NCBI GenBank assembly: GCA_965267485.1
Contig: OZ254080.1
Span: 558,001 to 622,000, forward strand
Reading direction: 5' to 3'
DNA from: JANQJA01 sp965267485
Lineage (GTDB): Bacteria; Pseudomonadota; Gammaproteobacteria; Pseudomonadales; Azotimanducaceae
DNA: 64,000 bases
Below, piece by piece: positions 33,791 through 42,440 of this stretch (positions are counted from its first letter, which is position 1; every line of letters begins with the position of its first letter). Both the position numbers and the translations under genes were made by a program. The notes under the pieces were generated by a model that was given only the letters and a program-made list of their open reading frames with translations, did not search any database and was not told where the DNA came from.

Positions 33791-35259
33791 TCAGACGTGT
33801 CCTGGAATGTGTCCTGGAATGTGTCCCGGAGCGCGGCCTTCTGAACCTTGCCCATGGTGTTTCGCGGCAGCGCGTCGACGAAGAACACGCGCTTGGCCAC
33901 CTTGAATCCGGCCAGTCGCGCCTTGAGCGCGTCGATGATCCCGGCTTCGTCGCGTGCCCCTTCATCGGCGGCGACAACAATGGCGGTGACGGCTTCGCCG
34001 AAGTCCGGGTGCGGCAGCCCGATGACGGCGGATTCAGTGATGCCGTCGAGTCGGTCGATCACCGATTCGATTTCCTTTGGATACACGTTCAGGCCGCCGC
34101 TGATGATCATGTCCTTGTCGCGCCCGACGATCGACACGTAGCCATCGTCGTCGACGGTGACCACGTCGCCGGTGCGAAAGAAGCCCTCACCGTCGAATTC
34201 CTCACGGGTCTTCTCCGGCATACGCCAGTAACCCTTGAAGACGTTCTCTCCCCTCACCATGAGCACGGCGGGGTCTCCCTCGAGTTTGATCTCGACGCCG
34301 GGCAGCGGGCGACCGACGGTGCCGGGCCTGCGCTCGCCGTCGAGCGGGTTGCTTGTGTTCATGCCGGTCTCGGTCATGCCGTAGCGCTCGACGATCCGGT
34401 GGCCGCTGCGCTCGGCAAACTCATCGAAGGTGCGGGTCAGCAGGGGAGCGGAGCCGGACGTGAACAGCCGCATGTTCCGGCAGACTTCCGGCGTCAGTCG
34501 CTTGTCGGCGAGCAGTCGAACATAGTTCGTCGGCACACCCATGTAGACCGTCGCGTGAGGCAACGCCTCGATCACGGCTTCTGGATCAAAGCGAGGCAGG
34601 AACAGCATTGGGCAGCCGCCCATGACCGCCAGGTGCGTCGCGACCATCAGGCCGTGAATATGGAAGACAGGCAGCGCGTGCAGCAGGACGTCGTCCGGTT
34701 GCCATTGCCAGGCCCCGAACAGCGCACGGGCATTGGTCACGAGATTTCGGTGTGTGATCATCGCCCCCTTGGGCCGCCCGGTCGTACCCGATGTGTAAAG
34801 GAGGATGGCCGTGTCGTTGCCGTCCGAGTCGGCAACCGGGTATGCGCCCGGACGTTCAGGACGGGCACTGCCCTGACCCTCGGCGTCGAGGGTGAGCACC
34901 GGGCAGTTGCTGTTGCCGAATCGGGAGGCGAAGGCGGGGTCGCAGATGATGAGCGACGGTTCGGCATCCGAGACGAAGTACGCGACTTCTTCTTCCAGGT
35001 ACGCCGTGTTGAGCGGCAAATAGATAAAACCGGCTCGCAGGCAGGCGAAGTAGGCGATCAGGTTCCAGGGCGATTTTTCAACCTGCACGATCACCCGGTC
35101 GCCGGGCGTGACACCGTGCTCTGCGAAGTGGTTCGCCCAACTGGCCGAAGCGGCGTCCAGATCGTCGTAGGTGAACACCGGCGTACCGTCTCCGGCACGA
35201 ATGAAGTCGCCGGCGCCGTCGAAACCGTTGCGGAAGAATCGGTAGGCGTTTTCGGTCAT
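33787..35259 (-). CDS. matB: Malonyl-CoA synthetase-like acyl-CoA ligase (MatB type)
   Basis: An ANL-superfamily adenylating enzyme of about 490 residues. The AMP-binding loop is LLYTSGTTGRPKGAM, the A5 motif is ERYGMTETGM and the A10 lysine is near the end in NTMGKVQK. LPVFHIHGLMVATHLAV and ATVYMGVPTNYVRLL match the malonyl-CoA synthetase branch. The start is ATG 35259 (MTENAYRFF). The last codons lie in a 12-bp tandem repeat that adds DTFQDTFQDTSE. Malonyl-CoA production is likely; methylmalonate or another short acid is possible. Confidence 0.82.
   Translation of the reverse strand: MTENAYRFFRNGFDGAGDFIRAGDGTPVFTYDDLDAASASWANHFAEHGVTPGDRVIVQVEKSPWNLIAYFACLRAGFIYLPLNTAYLEEEVAYFVSDAEPSLIICDPAFASRFGNSNCPVLTLDAEGQGSARPERPGAYPVADSDGNDTAILLYTSGTTGRPKGAMITHRNLVTNARALFGAWQWQPDDVLLHALPVFHIHGLMVATHLAVMGGCPMLFLPRFDPEAVIEALPHATVYMGVPTNYVRLLADKRLTPEVCRNMRLFTSGSAPLLTRTFDEFAERSGHRIVERYGMTETGMNTSNPLDGERRPGTVGRPLPGVEIKLEGDPAVLMVRGENVFKGYWRMPEKTREEFDGEGFFRTGDVVTVDDDGYVSIVGRDKDMIISGGLNVYPKEIESVIDRLDGITESAVIGLPHPDFGEAVTAIVVAADEGARDEAGIIDALKARLAGFKVAKRVFFVDALPRNTMGKVQKAALRDTFQDTFQDTSE
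33798..33833. repeat. 12-bp tandem repeat at the 3' end of the matB-like gene
   Basis: Two exact copies of TGTCCTGGAATG and one diverged copy (TGTCCCGGAGCG) run from 33798 to 33833. Being a multiple of three, they extend the encoded C-terminus by repeated DTFQ units without shifting the frame. Confidence 0.85.
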
Positions 35260-35671
35260 GATCGGATTTCGAGTGAACGAGAGTCGGATTCTACGCGACC
35301 GCATAATCCTTTTGGACTGGGACCACTACAAAAGCCTGTGTGACTCGCCGGCCGTCATGACCCGGTGGGCGATCGAGACTACCAGACGGCTGGTGGCTCA
35401 GCCTGCAGTGCGTGAAGCGCTTGACGAAACCCTCGCTGCGCAGCCGATCGAGAAGCCAGCGGATCATACGGGCAATGCCGACACTGACTGTTTTCACCTT
35501 GAGGTTCCTGCCGCACTCGCGCAGCTCGTGGTCACTGAACTGGGCGGCTCAGGGGATCGCAGAAAGCGCCACCTTGCCATTGTCTGGGGTGAGTACCTGG
35601 ACGCGATCACCCGCTGATGCCCGCCGCCGGTGGTACAATTTCACTTTCTGGCTTTCACGGTTTCCGACGAC
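35260..35671. other. Intergenic region without a supportable gene
   Basis: About 410 bp between the divergent matB-like and PCuAC genes. Both strands have short open frames (for example 35291-35497 minus, and a plus-strand frame ending at 35617), but none has a convincing start, Shine-Dalgarno or family resemblance. The right end holds an extended -10 promoter for the PCuAC gene. Confidence 0.5.
35631..35639 (+). promoter_or_regulatory. Extended -10 promoter of the PCuAC gene
   Basis: TGGTACAAT (TG at 35631-35632, TACAAT at 35634-35639) lies 32 bp before the ATG at 35672. It is a 5/6 match with the extended TG, without a recognisable -35. Confidence 0.5.
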
Positions 35672-36106
35672 ATGCGCGTTTTCATTGCCCTCTTTCTGGT
35701 CTTGCCCCTCACAGCGGTTGCCGAAGGACTTTCGTTCGACAGCGCGTGGTCACGAGCGACGCCACCGGGCGCTCGAGCTGCGGCGGTGTACGGCGTGCTC
35801 TCGAACAATGGCGATGAGCCTGTCACGCTCGCAGAGATCTCGACGGGCGCCGCGAAGATGGCTCATTTGCATACCACCTCAATGGAAGGCGGGATGATGA
35901 AGATGCGTCAGGCCGACGCCGTTGTGCTGGCGCCCGGGGAACAGCTGGTGCTGGAGCCTGGTGGCTTCCACATCATGCTGATGCAGCTCGGCGCGCCGCT
36001 GTCGGAAGGCGATGAATTCGGTCTCGAAATCGGCACGTCTGATGGCGAGCGGATCGAGATCAGTGTGCCGGTGGGCTCGATCGGGCAGATGGGGCCGCCC
36101 AGGTAG
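35672..36106 (+). CDS. Periplasmic copper chaperone PCuAC
   Basis: The 144-residue protein has a signal peptide (MRVFIALFLVLPLTAVA). The Cu(I) site H67-x10-M78-x21-H100-x-M102 matches the PCuAC consensus exactly, seen as HLHTTSMEGGMMKM and GGFHIMLM. It delivers copper to cytochrome oxidase assembly. I start it at ATG 35672, where the signal peptide begins, rather than the upstream in-frame GTG at 35630. No senC/sco gene is adjacent; the sulfotransferase gene follows 11 bp later. Confidence 0.93.
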   Translation: MRVFIALFLVLPLTAVAEGLSFDSAWSRATPPGARAAAVYGVLSNNGDEPVTLAEISTGAAKMAHLHTTSMEGGMMKMRQADAVVLAPGEQLVLEPGGFHIMLMQLGAPLSEGDEFGLEIGTSDGERIEISVPVGSIGQMGPPR

Positions 36107-36117
36107 GGATCTTCCGC

Positions 36118-37524
36118 ATGACTGCGACCGATACCTTCGAGCGACTCAACCGTGCCATGGAACTGCAGATTGATGGCAAGCTTGATGACGCCGAAGTGAT
36201 TTACCGGGAGATTCTGGGTGTGGAGCCGGACAACCCGGATGCCAACCACCTGCTCGGTCTGGTGCTGGGCGAGCGGGATGACAATGAGGGCGCAACCGCC
36301 CTGATCGAGAAGGCGATTGGCCTGCGGCCACAGGCAGCGCCGTTTCACCACAACATCGCCGGCATCTATCGTCGCATGGGCAAGCTGGCCGAGGCCGAGG
36401 CGGAATTCCGGCGCGCCATCGAGCTGAAGCCGGATTACGGCGAGGCGTATCAAGGGCTGGCCGAGATGGTGACCTTCGAAGCGGGGGATCCCTTCATCCG
36501 CGAGGTCGCAGCGCAGCTCAATTCCGGCAGCCTCACCGACGCGATGCGCGCCTATTTCCACTTCGCGGCCGGCAAGTACTTCGATGATGTCGGTGACTAT
36601 GCGAATGCGTTCGAGCACTACCGTCGTGGCAATCTCGCCGCCAACAAGCCGTTCGACAGCGCCGAGTTCCGACAGCAGATCAAGGATACGCTGTACGTCT
36701 TCAGCAAGAAGTTCGTCGATGAGCATCGCGAGGCAGGCAACCCGACCGAGCAGCCGGTGTTCGTCGTCGGCATGCCGAGATCCGGCACGTCACTCGTCGA
36801 GCAGATCCTGGCGAGCCACTCTCGCGTTTACGGCGCGGGCGAACTCAATGACATGAAGTTCACGGTGCGCCTGGCCGGCCAGATCAGCGGGGTGAAACAG
36901 GCGTATCCCGCCAGCGTCAGCGGACTGGGCCCGGCGCAGTTCCGGCGGCTCGCAGAGGATTACCTCGCGCGGGTCCGGAAGGTCACGCCGGGTGAATTCG
37001 ACAGGGTCGTCGACAAGCATCCGCTCAACTTCCAGTTCGTGGGCCTGATTCTGCTGATGTTCCCGAATGCGAAGGTGATCCACACCGTGCGCCATCCACT
37101 CGACACATGCCTGTCCTGCTTCTTCCAGAATTTCACCAAGGGGCAGCACTACAGCTTTGATCTGGTCAAACTCGCGCACTTCTTCAACGACTACCGGCGG
37201 GTGATGGAACACTTCGAGATGCTCTTCCCCGGGCAGATCCTGACGGTCGACTACGAGACGCTGACCGAGGATACGGAGGCGCAGACGCGACGCCTGCTGG
37301 ATCATTGCGGTCTCGAGTTTGAACCTGACTGCCTGGATTTTCACAAGACGCGGCGCGTGGTAAAGACAGCCAGCTTCCTGCAGGTCAGGAAGCCGATCTA
37401 TCAGTCTTCGAAAGGGCGGTGGCGAAACTACTCGACCCAGCTCGCTGAGGTGGCATCGATCATCGGGCTTGATGTCGTGCCGCCGGTCACGATCACGATG
37501 GGCGGGTCACTGCTCTCGCGCTAG
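36118..37524 (+). CDS. TPR-containing PAPS-dependent sulfotransferase
   Basis: 468 residues: tetratricopeptide repeats fill the first 130 or so (LLGLVLGERDDNEGATALIEKAI, IYRRMGKLAEAEAEFRRAIELK), followed by a sulfotransferase domain. The PAPS phosphosulfate-binding loop FVVGMPRSGTSLVEQIL is near residue 215, and the 3'-phosphate motif HTVRHPLDTCLSCFFQNF near residue 325. TPR-sulfotransferases are common in marine gammaproteobacteria; acceptor substrate unknown. Its 3' end overlaps the convergent CoA-transferase gene by 18 bp. Confidence 0.92.
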   Translation: MTATDTFERLNRAMELQIDGKLDDAEVIYREILGVEPDNPDANHLLGLVLGERDDNEGATALIEKAIGLRPQAAPFHHNIAGIYRRMGKLAEAEAEFRRAIELKPDYGEAYQGLAEMVTFEAGDPFIREVAAQLNSGSLTDAMRAYFHFAAGKYFDDVGDYANAFEHYRRGNLAANKPFDSAEFRQQIKDTLYVFSKKFVDEHREAGNPTEQPVFVVGMPRSGTSLVEQILASHSRVYGAGELNDMKFTVRLAGQISGVKQAYPASVSGLGPAQFRRLAEDYLARVRKVTPGEFDRVVDKHPLNFQFVGLILLMFPNAKVIHTVRHPLDTCLSCFFQNFTKGQHYSFDLVKLAHFFNDYRRVMEHFEMLFPGQILTVDYETLTEDTEAQTRRLLDHCGLEFEPDCLDFHKTRRVVKTASFLQVRKPIYQSSKGRWRNYSTQLAEVASIIGLDVVPPVTITMGGSLLSR

Positions 37525-38667
37525 CACGCCGTCGCGCTCGAGCGATGCCACATCGTCATCAGTCAAGCCCAGCCAACCCTGCAGGATCTCCCGGTTGTGT
37601 TCTCCCTGATGGGGTGCGCCGCCACGTACGCCGCTTGCGGCGCCCGAGTACCGGTAGGGACTCTGCACGAGCGGGCGGGTGCCGCCGTCGCGATCATCGA
37701 CTTCGACCACGCTTTGTCTGGCTTTCAGCGTCGGTGACTCGTACAGAAAGTCGCGTGTGGCGTTGACGTTGCCCCAGGCGAGCCGCGCTTTGTCCAGCGC
37801 CTCGGTGAGGGACGCGCGATCATCGAAGCTCGTCAGGTACGCCGCTGCCGCATCGCGCCGGCATTTGATCTTGACCTCGAGTTCCGCACCGGGCGGGGTC
37901 GGGTCCTCGACGCCAAGCACGGTGTTGAACTGGCGCCAGATATGCCGGAAGTCACCGGCAATGATGATCGGTCCGCCGGTCGCGTCCCAGACTTCGCTAG
38001 CGCCGTTGTTCACGACGCTTCCCTCGAGATGGTAATGGGCGTGATCGTCGGTCGCGACCATGGCATCGACCATGGCAATGTCCAGATGCTGCCCCTTGCC
38101 GGTGCGGCTTCGCATGTGTAGCGCGGCCAGCACGCCGACGAGGCCGTGAAGGCCGGCATTCGTATCCGCGAACGACATGCACATCTCGACGGGATGGCAA
38201 TCGGCGCGTTCCGCCTGTCGCAGGATGGAGCCGGTTTCGGCGTGAATGATCGGTGCGTACGCAGCGCGTCGGGACTCCGGGCCGTCCTGCCCGAAACCTG
38301 AGATGGACAGCATAATGAGCGTGGGATTGATGGCGGCGAGTGTGTCGTAGTCGACGCCGAGTTTCTTCATGACCCCGGGCCGGAAGTTCTCGACCAGAAT
38401 GTCCGCTTTGGCCACGAGCTGTTTCAGGACTTCCTGACCCTCGGGCCGTGTCAGATCGATCGAGACGTTCTTCTTGCCGGCGTTCTGCTGGTTGTAGTAT
38501 CCGGCAACGCCGCCGACCTCCTTGCCCCATCGCCGGGTCACATCGCGATCCGGTGGCTCGATCTTGATGACGTCAGCGCCGAGATCGGCGAGCATCCTGC
38601 CGGCGAACGGTCCGGCCAGCACCCGTGACATGTCGATGACCTTGATCCCTTCCAGCGGGTATTCCAT
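37507..38667 (-). CDS. CaiB/BaiF family III CoA-transferase
   Basis: About 386 residues. Family hallmarks include the opening PLEGIKVIDMSRVLAGPFAGRMLADLGADVIKIEPP, and the catalytic Asp is in the CMSFADTNAGLHGLVGVLAAL region (FADTNAG). These enzymes move CoA between carboxylic acids (oxalate, carnitine, bile acids, mesaconate). The acids used here cannot be told from sequence. ATG 38667 is chosen over the upstream in-frame start because GGGAGA lies at good spacing. Monocistronic. Confidence 0.9.
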   Translation of the reverse strand: MEYPLEGIKVIDMSRVLAGPFAGRMLADLGADVIKIEPPDRDVTRRWGKEVGGVAGYYNQQNAGKKNVSIDLTRPEGQEVLKQLVAKADILVENFRPGVMKKLGVDYDTLAAINPTLIMLSISGFGQDGPESRRAAYAPIIHAETGSILRQAERADCHPVEMCMSFADTNAGLHGLVGVLAALHMRSRTGKGQHLDIAMVDAMVATDDHAHYHLEGSVVNNGASEVWDATGGPIIIAGDFRHIWRQFNTVLGVEDPTPPGAELEVKIKCRRDAAAAYLTSFDDRASLTEALDKARLAWGNVNATRDFLYESPTLKARQSVVEVDDRDGGTRPLVQSPYRYSGAASGVRGGAPHQGEHNREILQGWLGLTDDDVASLERDGVLAREQ

Positions 38668-38772
38668 GTGGCAAGTCTCCCTCTTAGTCTTCCCTCGCAC
38701 CGAGTGTACACGAGTGCAGTCGGTGCGAGCCGGTGGTACGCTTTAGCCTTTCATTGACCCGGAGAAAGCGCG

Positions 38773-39228
38773 TTGCCCGTTTCCTGGAACCGGCTCGAAG
38801 TTGATGCGATCGAGATTGCCGCTTTTGGCAAGGCGCGCATCGACGGCAAGGTCGCCTATCTGGCGACGGTGAACGACGGCTGGCCCCGTGTCCATCCGGT
38901 GACGCCCATCATCGGCAATGGTCGCTGCTTCATCTTTGCTGAACCGGATTCATCGAAGGTACGTGATCTGCGTGGCAACGGCCGGTTCGCGCTTCATTGC
39001 GGCATGAGCGACAGCTCCGGAATCAGCGGCGAGTTCAAGATTGTTGGTGAAGCGGTCGAGATTGAGGATCCCGCGGTTCGGGCAGAGGCAGAGGCGGTTT
39101 GCAGCTTTCGTCCGTCAGTCCGCTCACGGCTGTTCGAATTGCTGATCAGCGACGCAATCTCGACATCCTGGCGAAGCGGACGTGCTGATCGCCGTCGCTG
39201 GAACAGCGCACGCCTCGAGTCAGCCTGA
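38773..39228 (+). CDS. Pyridoxamine-5'-phosphate-oxidase-like FMN-binding protein
   Basis: The 151-residue split-barrel protein begins at TTG with GGAGA 7 nt upstream. VAYLATVNDGWPRVHPVTPII and FIFAEPDSSKVRDLRGNGRFALH follow the PNPOx-like fold, with a C-terminal WRSGRADRRRW segment. True PdxH motifs are absent, so it is an F420/FMN/haem-binding paralogue of unknown reaction. It overlaps the convergent lipoprotein gene by 9 bp. Confidence 0.8.
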   Translation: MPVSWNRLEVDAIEIAAFGKARIDGKVAYLATVNDGWPRVHPVTPIIGNGRCFIFAEPDSSKVRDLRGNGRFALHCGMSDSSGISGEFKIVGEAVEIEDPAVRAEAEAVCSFRPSVRSRLFELLISDAISTSWRSGRADRRRWNSARLESA

Positions 39229-40344
39229 TCCGGCTTTCCCGAAGGTCTCGCCGACCTGCTCGCGAACGAGCGGCAGCGGTCGGACACCCTCGCCGGTTAC
39301 AGCGTCCACGAAAGCCCTGAGATCGTATCGCTCACCCTGAAGTTCCTTCGTGTCTGCTTCGAGGCGGCGCAGAAAGTCGAAGCCCGCGAACGGGGCCGCG
39401 CCCGTGGCGGGATTCCCGATTGCATCGTCAACCAGCGCTGCGGCGAGCGCGTCATCGACTCCGAGCCGCCTCTTCGCAAACTCGATGGCTCGAATGCGCG
39501 GCCAGCCGCGTGCGTGAATCCCGGTATCGATCGCGGCGCGCGCTGCTTCGAACGCGATGTGAAAGGCGGTCCGCTCGGGCGGTGTCTCCAGCAGTGTCAG
39601 GCTGAAGAGTGCCCAGCCCTCGAGGTGTGCCGGTACTGCAATGGCGGAACCCGTCGTCGTCTGTGGCAGCAGGTGAGCGCCGGGCAATGTATAGCGGAGC
39701 GTCGTCGCCCTGAGTCCGAAGCGGGGAATCAGCGGCGGGAACAATGTGACGATACCGACGCCGTCCACCACCCGGTAGTGAGCAGGCGCAGACGCTGCGG
39801 CGCCCGGCCGCTCGTCGAGCGTGAGATCAAGGTCGGCGTTCGCGCTCCGACCGAGGCGGCTGACGACTGCGGGTTCGATGTCGAAGATGAAGCTGCTGGC
39901 CTCGTCGAGCAATGACTGCAGATCCATTGTCCCGGTATCTTCGACGTCGGAGGGCGTGAATCCGTCGAGTTCCCTGAGCGCCCGCTCATGGATTTCGTCG
40001 GCAGAGATGGTCAGCGAGGTGGCGCGCTGCAGTCTCGCGTCGTAGTCGCTCCCCCGGTTCTCGAACGCGGCGGCCCACCTGATATGGCGAATGTCCCTGC
40101 GGAGCGAGGCGGGAATGCGCCGGGTGTCGACGGCAGCATCGAGCGTCTCGGACAGGCTGGTGAGCCCGCTGGCCGCCTCTGCTTCGGTGCCCGGCGCCCC
40201 ATTGAGCCCGTCTTCGATGATCGTTGTTGCGAGACTCCGCTCCATCCGCTCCACAAGCGCTTCCGGGCGCTCCACGCGATCCGGTTCCGGCGCCGACGTG
40301 CAGCCCGAAGCGATGAGTGCCAGCAGAACGAGGAGGCGACTCAC
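39220..40344 (-). CDS. DUF885-related lipoprotein with a degenerate metal site
   Basis: The 374-residue protein has signal peptide MSRLLVLLALIASGC (lipobox IASGC). The C-terminal half looks like DUF885 metallopeptidase-like proteins, with AHLEGWALFSLTLLE matching their EGWALYxE element. However, the expected HExxPGHHLQ motif is replaced by RYTLPGAHLLPQ, which lacks the first His and Glu. It is probably a non-catalytic relative. It overlaps the fchA stop by 4 bp and is last in the SIS-folD-fchA operon, so a link to one-carbon metabolism is possible but unproven. Confidence 0.6.
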   Translation of the reverse strand: MSRLLVLLALIASGCTSAPEPDRVERPEALVERMERSLATTIIEDGLNGAPGTEAEAASGLTSLSETLDAAVDTRRIPASLRRDIRHIRWAAAFENRGSDYDARLQRATSLTISADEIHERALRELDGFTPSDVEDTGTMDLQSLLDEASSFIFDIEPAVVSRLGRSANADLDLTLDERPGAAASAPAHYRVVDGVGIVTLFPPLIPRFGLRATTLRYTLPGAHLLPQTTTGSAIAVPAHLEGWALFSLTLLETPPERTAFHIAFEAARAAIDTGIHARGWPRIRAIEFAKRRLGVDDALAAALVDDAIGNPATGAAPFAGFDFLRRLEADTKELQGERYDLRAFVDAVTGEGVRPLPLVREQVGETFGKAGSG

Positions 40345-40925
40345 TGTGCGAGCGCCGCCTCGATTCGCCCGGCGATCGCACGCAGTGACTCACAGACGGG
40401 GGCGGCTGCATCGAGACGTGTCTGAATCGTCAGACGCCACGCCGGGTCTTCGACTTCCTTCAGGTTAACGAGCACGTTAAGGCGTGCTGCGTCGATGGCG
40501 GCGCGGATCTGCTGTGCGGCGATACCGGTGTCTGTGACGAGGTTCGTGTTGCCCTGTGACTCGAGGGTTTCAAGATCGCTCGCCAGCGTGGACACGAGTT
40601 CAATCAGTCGCATTGGCACTTCGGCTGCCTGCTTCAGCGCGTGTTCCAGCATGTCGGCGCGATCCTCGCTCTTGTTGCGGTACGCGGCCATGACGGCATC
40701 GAAAGCCTGTACGTCAGCTTCGGCGAGCGCAATGCATTGCGTTCTCGCGGCGTCGGAGCGCTCCAGTACGGCATCGAGTGAGTTGCCTCGCGTGAATCGA
40801 CAGACCATCGAGATGAGCGCACAGCCCTGTGCGGCTGACATCGCCGCAACCGCGCCGCCGCCGGGCGTCGAGGATCGTGCCGCTAGGGCCGTGAGATAGG
40901 CGTCGACGCTGTCAGCTGGCCGCAT
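40341..40925 (-). CDS. fchA: Methenyltetrahydrofolate cyclohydrolase FchA (cyclodeaminase-like)
   Basis: The 194-residue all-helical protein belongs to the formiminotransferase-cyclodeaminase C-terminal family: SSTPGGGAVAAMSAAQGCALISMV near the N-terminus and the later GNTNLVTDTGIAAQQIRAAI. FchA hydrolyses 5,10-methenyl-THF to 10-formyl-THF. It overlaps the upstream dehydrogenase gene by 14 bp. That dehydrogenase lacks the cyclohydrolase lysine, so FchA supplies the missing second step. Confidence 0.9.
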   Translation of the reverse strand: MRPADSVDAYLTALAARSSTPGGGAVAAMSAAQGCALISMVCRFTRGNSLDAVLERSDAARTQCIALAEADVQAFDAVMAAYRNKSEDRADMLEHALKQAAEVPMRLIELVSTLASDLETLESQGNTNLVTDTGIAAQQIRAAIDAARLNVLVNLKEVEDPAWRLTIQTRLDAAAPVCESLRAIAGRIEAALAQ

Positions 40926-41805
40926 CGGCGTGGAAGTTATGGTAGAGGCGCAGCGTGTTGCGCATGCACATGGCGACGGTCATCGGTCCGACCTTGGGAA
41001 TGTAGATATCCGTATGTGACTCGATCTCGCGCTCGAAGTTCGGCAGGGACGAGAAGTTCACGCAGACCGTATTCCGGCGTACTTCCGCGGGGCGAATTTT
41101 CTCGAAGCTGCGGCTCGGCACACCGGTGATGACGATGTCCGATTCGGCCAGCGCCTCGGCACGGGTAATCGACGTCTCGAACGGTTTTGCGTTCTCGAAT
41201 CGCAGTGGACCGTTGATGTCGAAGGAATACACGGTTGCGCCGTCGTTGGACATCATGACGGCGAGCGGGCGACCGTTGACCTCGCTCCGGTTGAAGATGG
41301 TCACGACCTTGCCGTCGACCGGCCGTTCGACGTCGTCTGCATAAACGCCGACGGACGTCAGCATCTTGATGATCGCCAGCGGCGTGCAGGGCAGCAGCGC
41401 CTTTCTCGTGGTGTCGCCGTCGATCGCGAATCGGTCGTTGGCGTAGAGCTTTCGCACCCAGTACATGCTCCCGGCCTCGATGTCCTTGCGATAGTCCACC
41501 AGATTGCGGAGATAGCTGTCGTGTTCGTTGTGGAAGACCGGAAAGTAAATGAAGATCCCGTGAATCGCGGGGTCGGCGTTTGCCGCGAGAATCGCGTCTT
41601 CGAGGGCGAGCCGTTCGACGGTCTGCAGATCGTAGTTGATGCCGACCTCGGTGAACTTCTGCCGCGTGGCCCGCGCATAGGAAAGCGAAGGCGTGTCGTC
41701 AGACGCGATCAGACCGAGCACATTGAGGGTCGTATCGAGCGAGGCAACTTCCTGCCGAACGGCCTCGACGTAGCTCTCTGCAACGCGTGATGGATCCTTC
41801 TCCAT
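40912..41805 (-). CDS. Monofunctional methylenetetrahydrofolate dehydrogenase (yeast MTD1-like FolD homologue)
   Basis: At 297 residues it has the FolD two-domain layout, but its motifs match the NAD-dependent yeast enzyme MTD1: GIFIYFPVFHNEHDSYL, LLPCTPLAIIKML, and FNRSEVNGRPLAVMMSNDGA where FolD has GRSNIVGKP. The active site reads SY43ARAT47RQK, so Tyr is kept but the lysine four residues on, essential for cyclohydrolase activity in bifunctional FolD, is Thr. It should oxidise methylene-THF only, leaving hydrolysis to FchA next door. ATG 41805 overlaps the SIS gene stop by one base (TAATG). Confidence 0.88.
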   Translation of the reverse strand: MEKDPSRVAESYVEAVRQEVASLDTTLNVLGLIASDDTPSLSYARATRQKFTEVGINYDLQTVERLALEDAILAANADPAIHGIFIYFPVFHNEHDSYLRNLVDYRKDIEAGSMYWVRKLYANDRFAIDGDTTRKALLPCTPLAIIKMLTSVGVYADDVERPVDGKVVTIFNRSEVNGRPLAVMMSNDGATVYSFDINGPLRFENAKPFETSITRAEALAESDIVITGVPSRSFEKIRPAEVRRNTVCVNFSSLPNFEREIESHTDIYIPKVGPMTVAMCMRNTLRLYHNFHADAAS

Positions 41806-42413
41806 TACTCGCCGGCTTCCTCTGACTGCAGGCGTGTGATCTGCCCGAGATATCCGGCATGGTGGCGCATCCCGTAGTCCTCGCGCGTGAAACCTTTCAG
41901 CTCAAGCAGCGTCAGCGCAATGGCGTCACTGATGGCATGCATCACGGCGGTGGTGGCGCTCGGTGTGAGCTTCAGCGGGCAGGGCTCTTCAATGTCCGGA
42001 CCCATATCCAGAATGATCTGGGAGAGTCCGCGCAGTTCGGAATCGACATGCGCCGTGACGCCGATGACCTGATTGATACCCAGGTGACGGGCGATCTCCA
42101 GCATCTGGACGACCTCGCGGGACTTGCCGCTGGTCGAGAACGCGACGATGACGTCACGCTCGGTGACCATGCCCAGATCACCATGACCAGCCTCGGCGGG
42201 GTGCACATAGACAGCCGGTGTGCCGGTGGACGAGAGGGTCGCGGCGAACTTGTGGGCAATGAAACCCGCCTTGCCGATGCCTGTGGTCACGACCTTGCCC
42301 TCGCAGGCTTCGAGCAGCTTCACGGCCTGCTCGAAGGCCTCGTTCACGTTCACCCGGCTGATGGCGTCTGCCTCTGCCTGCATGATCCTGCGCATGTTTT
42401 CGGCGATGTTCAT
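41805..42413 (-). CDS. SIS-domain sugar-phosphate isomerase (KpsF/GutQ-like, no CBS domains)
   Basis: About 202 residues from ATG 42413 (MNIAENMRRIMQAEADAI), preceded by GGAGG. The SIS domain has GKVVTTGIGKAGFIAHKFAATLSSTGTP, VHPAEAGHGDLGM and AFSTSGKSREVVQML, like the isomerase part of arabinose-5-phosphate isomerases. The paired CBS domains of KpsF/KdsD are absent, so it may act on another phosphosugar. It is first in the operon with MTD1-like dehydrogenase, fchA and the lipoprotein. That context is odd and may hint at a C1-linked sugar phosphate such as hexulose phosphate, but the sequence does not prove this. Confidence 0.8.
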   Translation of the reverse strand: MNIAENMRRIMQAEADAISRVNVNEAFEQAVKLLEACEGKVVTTGIGKAGFIAHKFAATLSSTGTPAVYVHPAEAGHGDLGMVTERDVIVAFSTSGKSREVVQMLEIARHLGINQVIGVTAHVDSELRGLSQIILDMGPDIEEPCPLKLTPSATTAVMHAISDAIALTLLELKGFTREDYGMRHHAGYLGQITRLQSEEAGE

Positions 42414-42440
42414 CGGGGCCTCCGGGCGCAAAAGGGCGCC

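Noticed and set aside
35258..35617. 119-codon plus-strand frame
   Set aside because: No Shine-Dalgarno, overlaps the matB-like start region and shows no recognisable domain; competing minus-strand frame is equally open.
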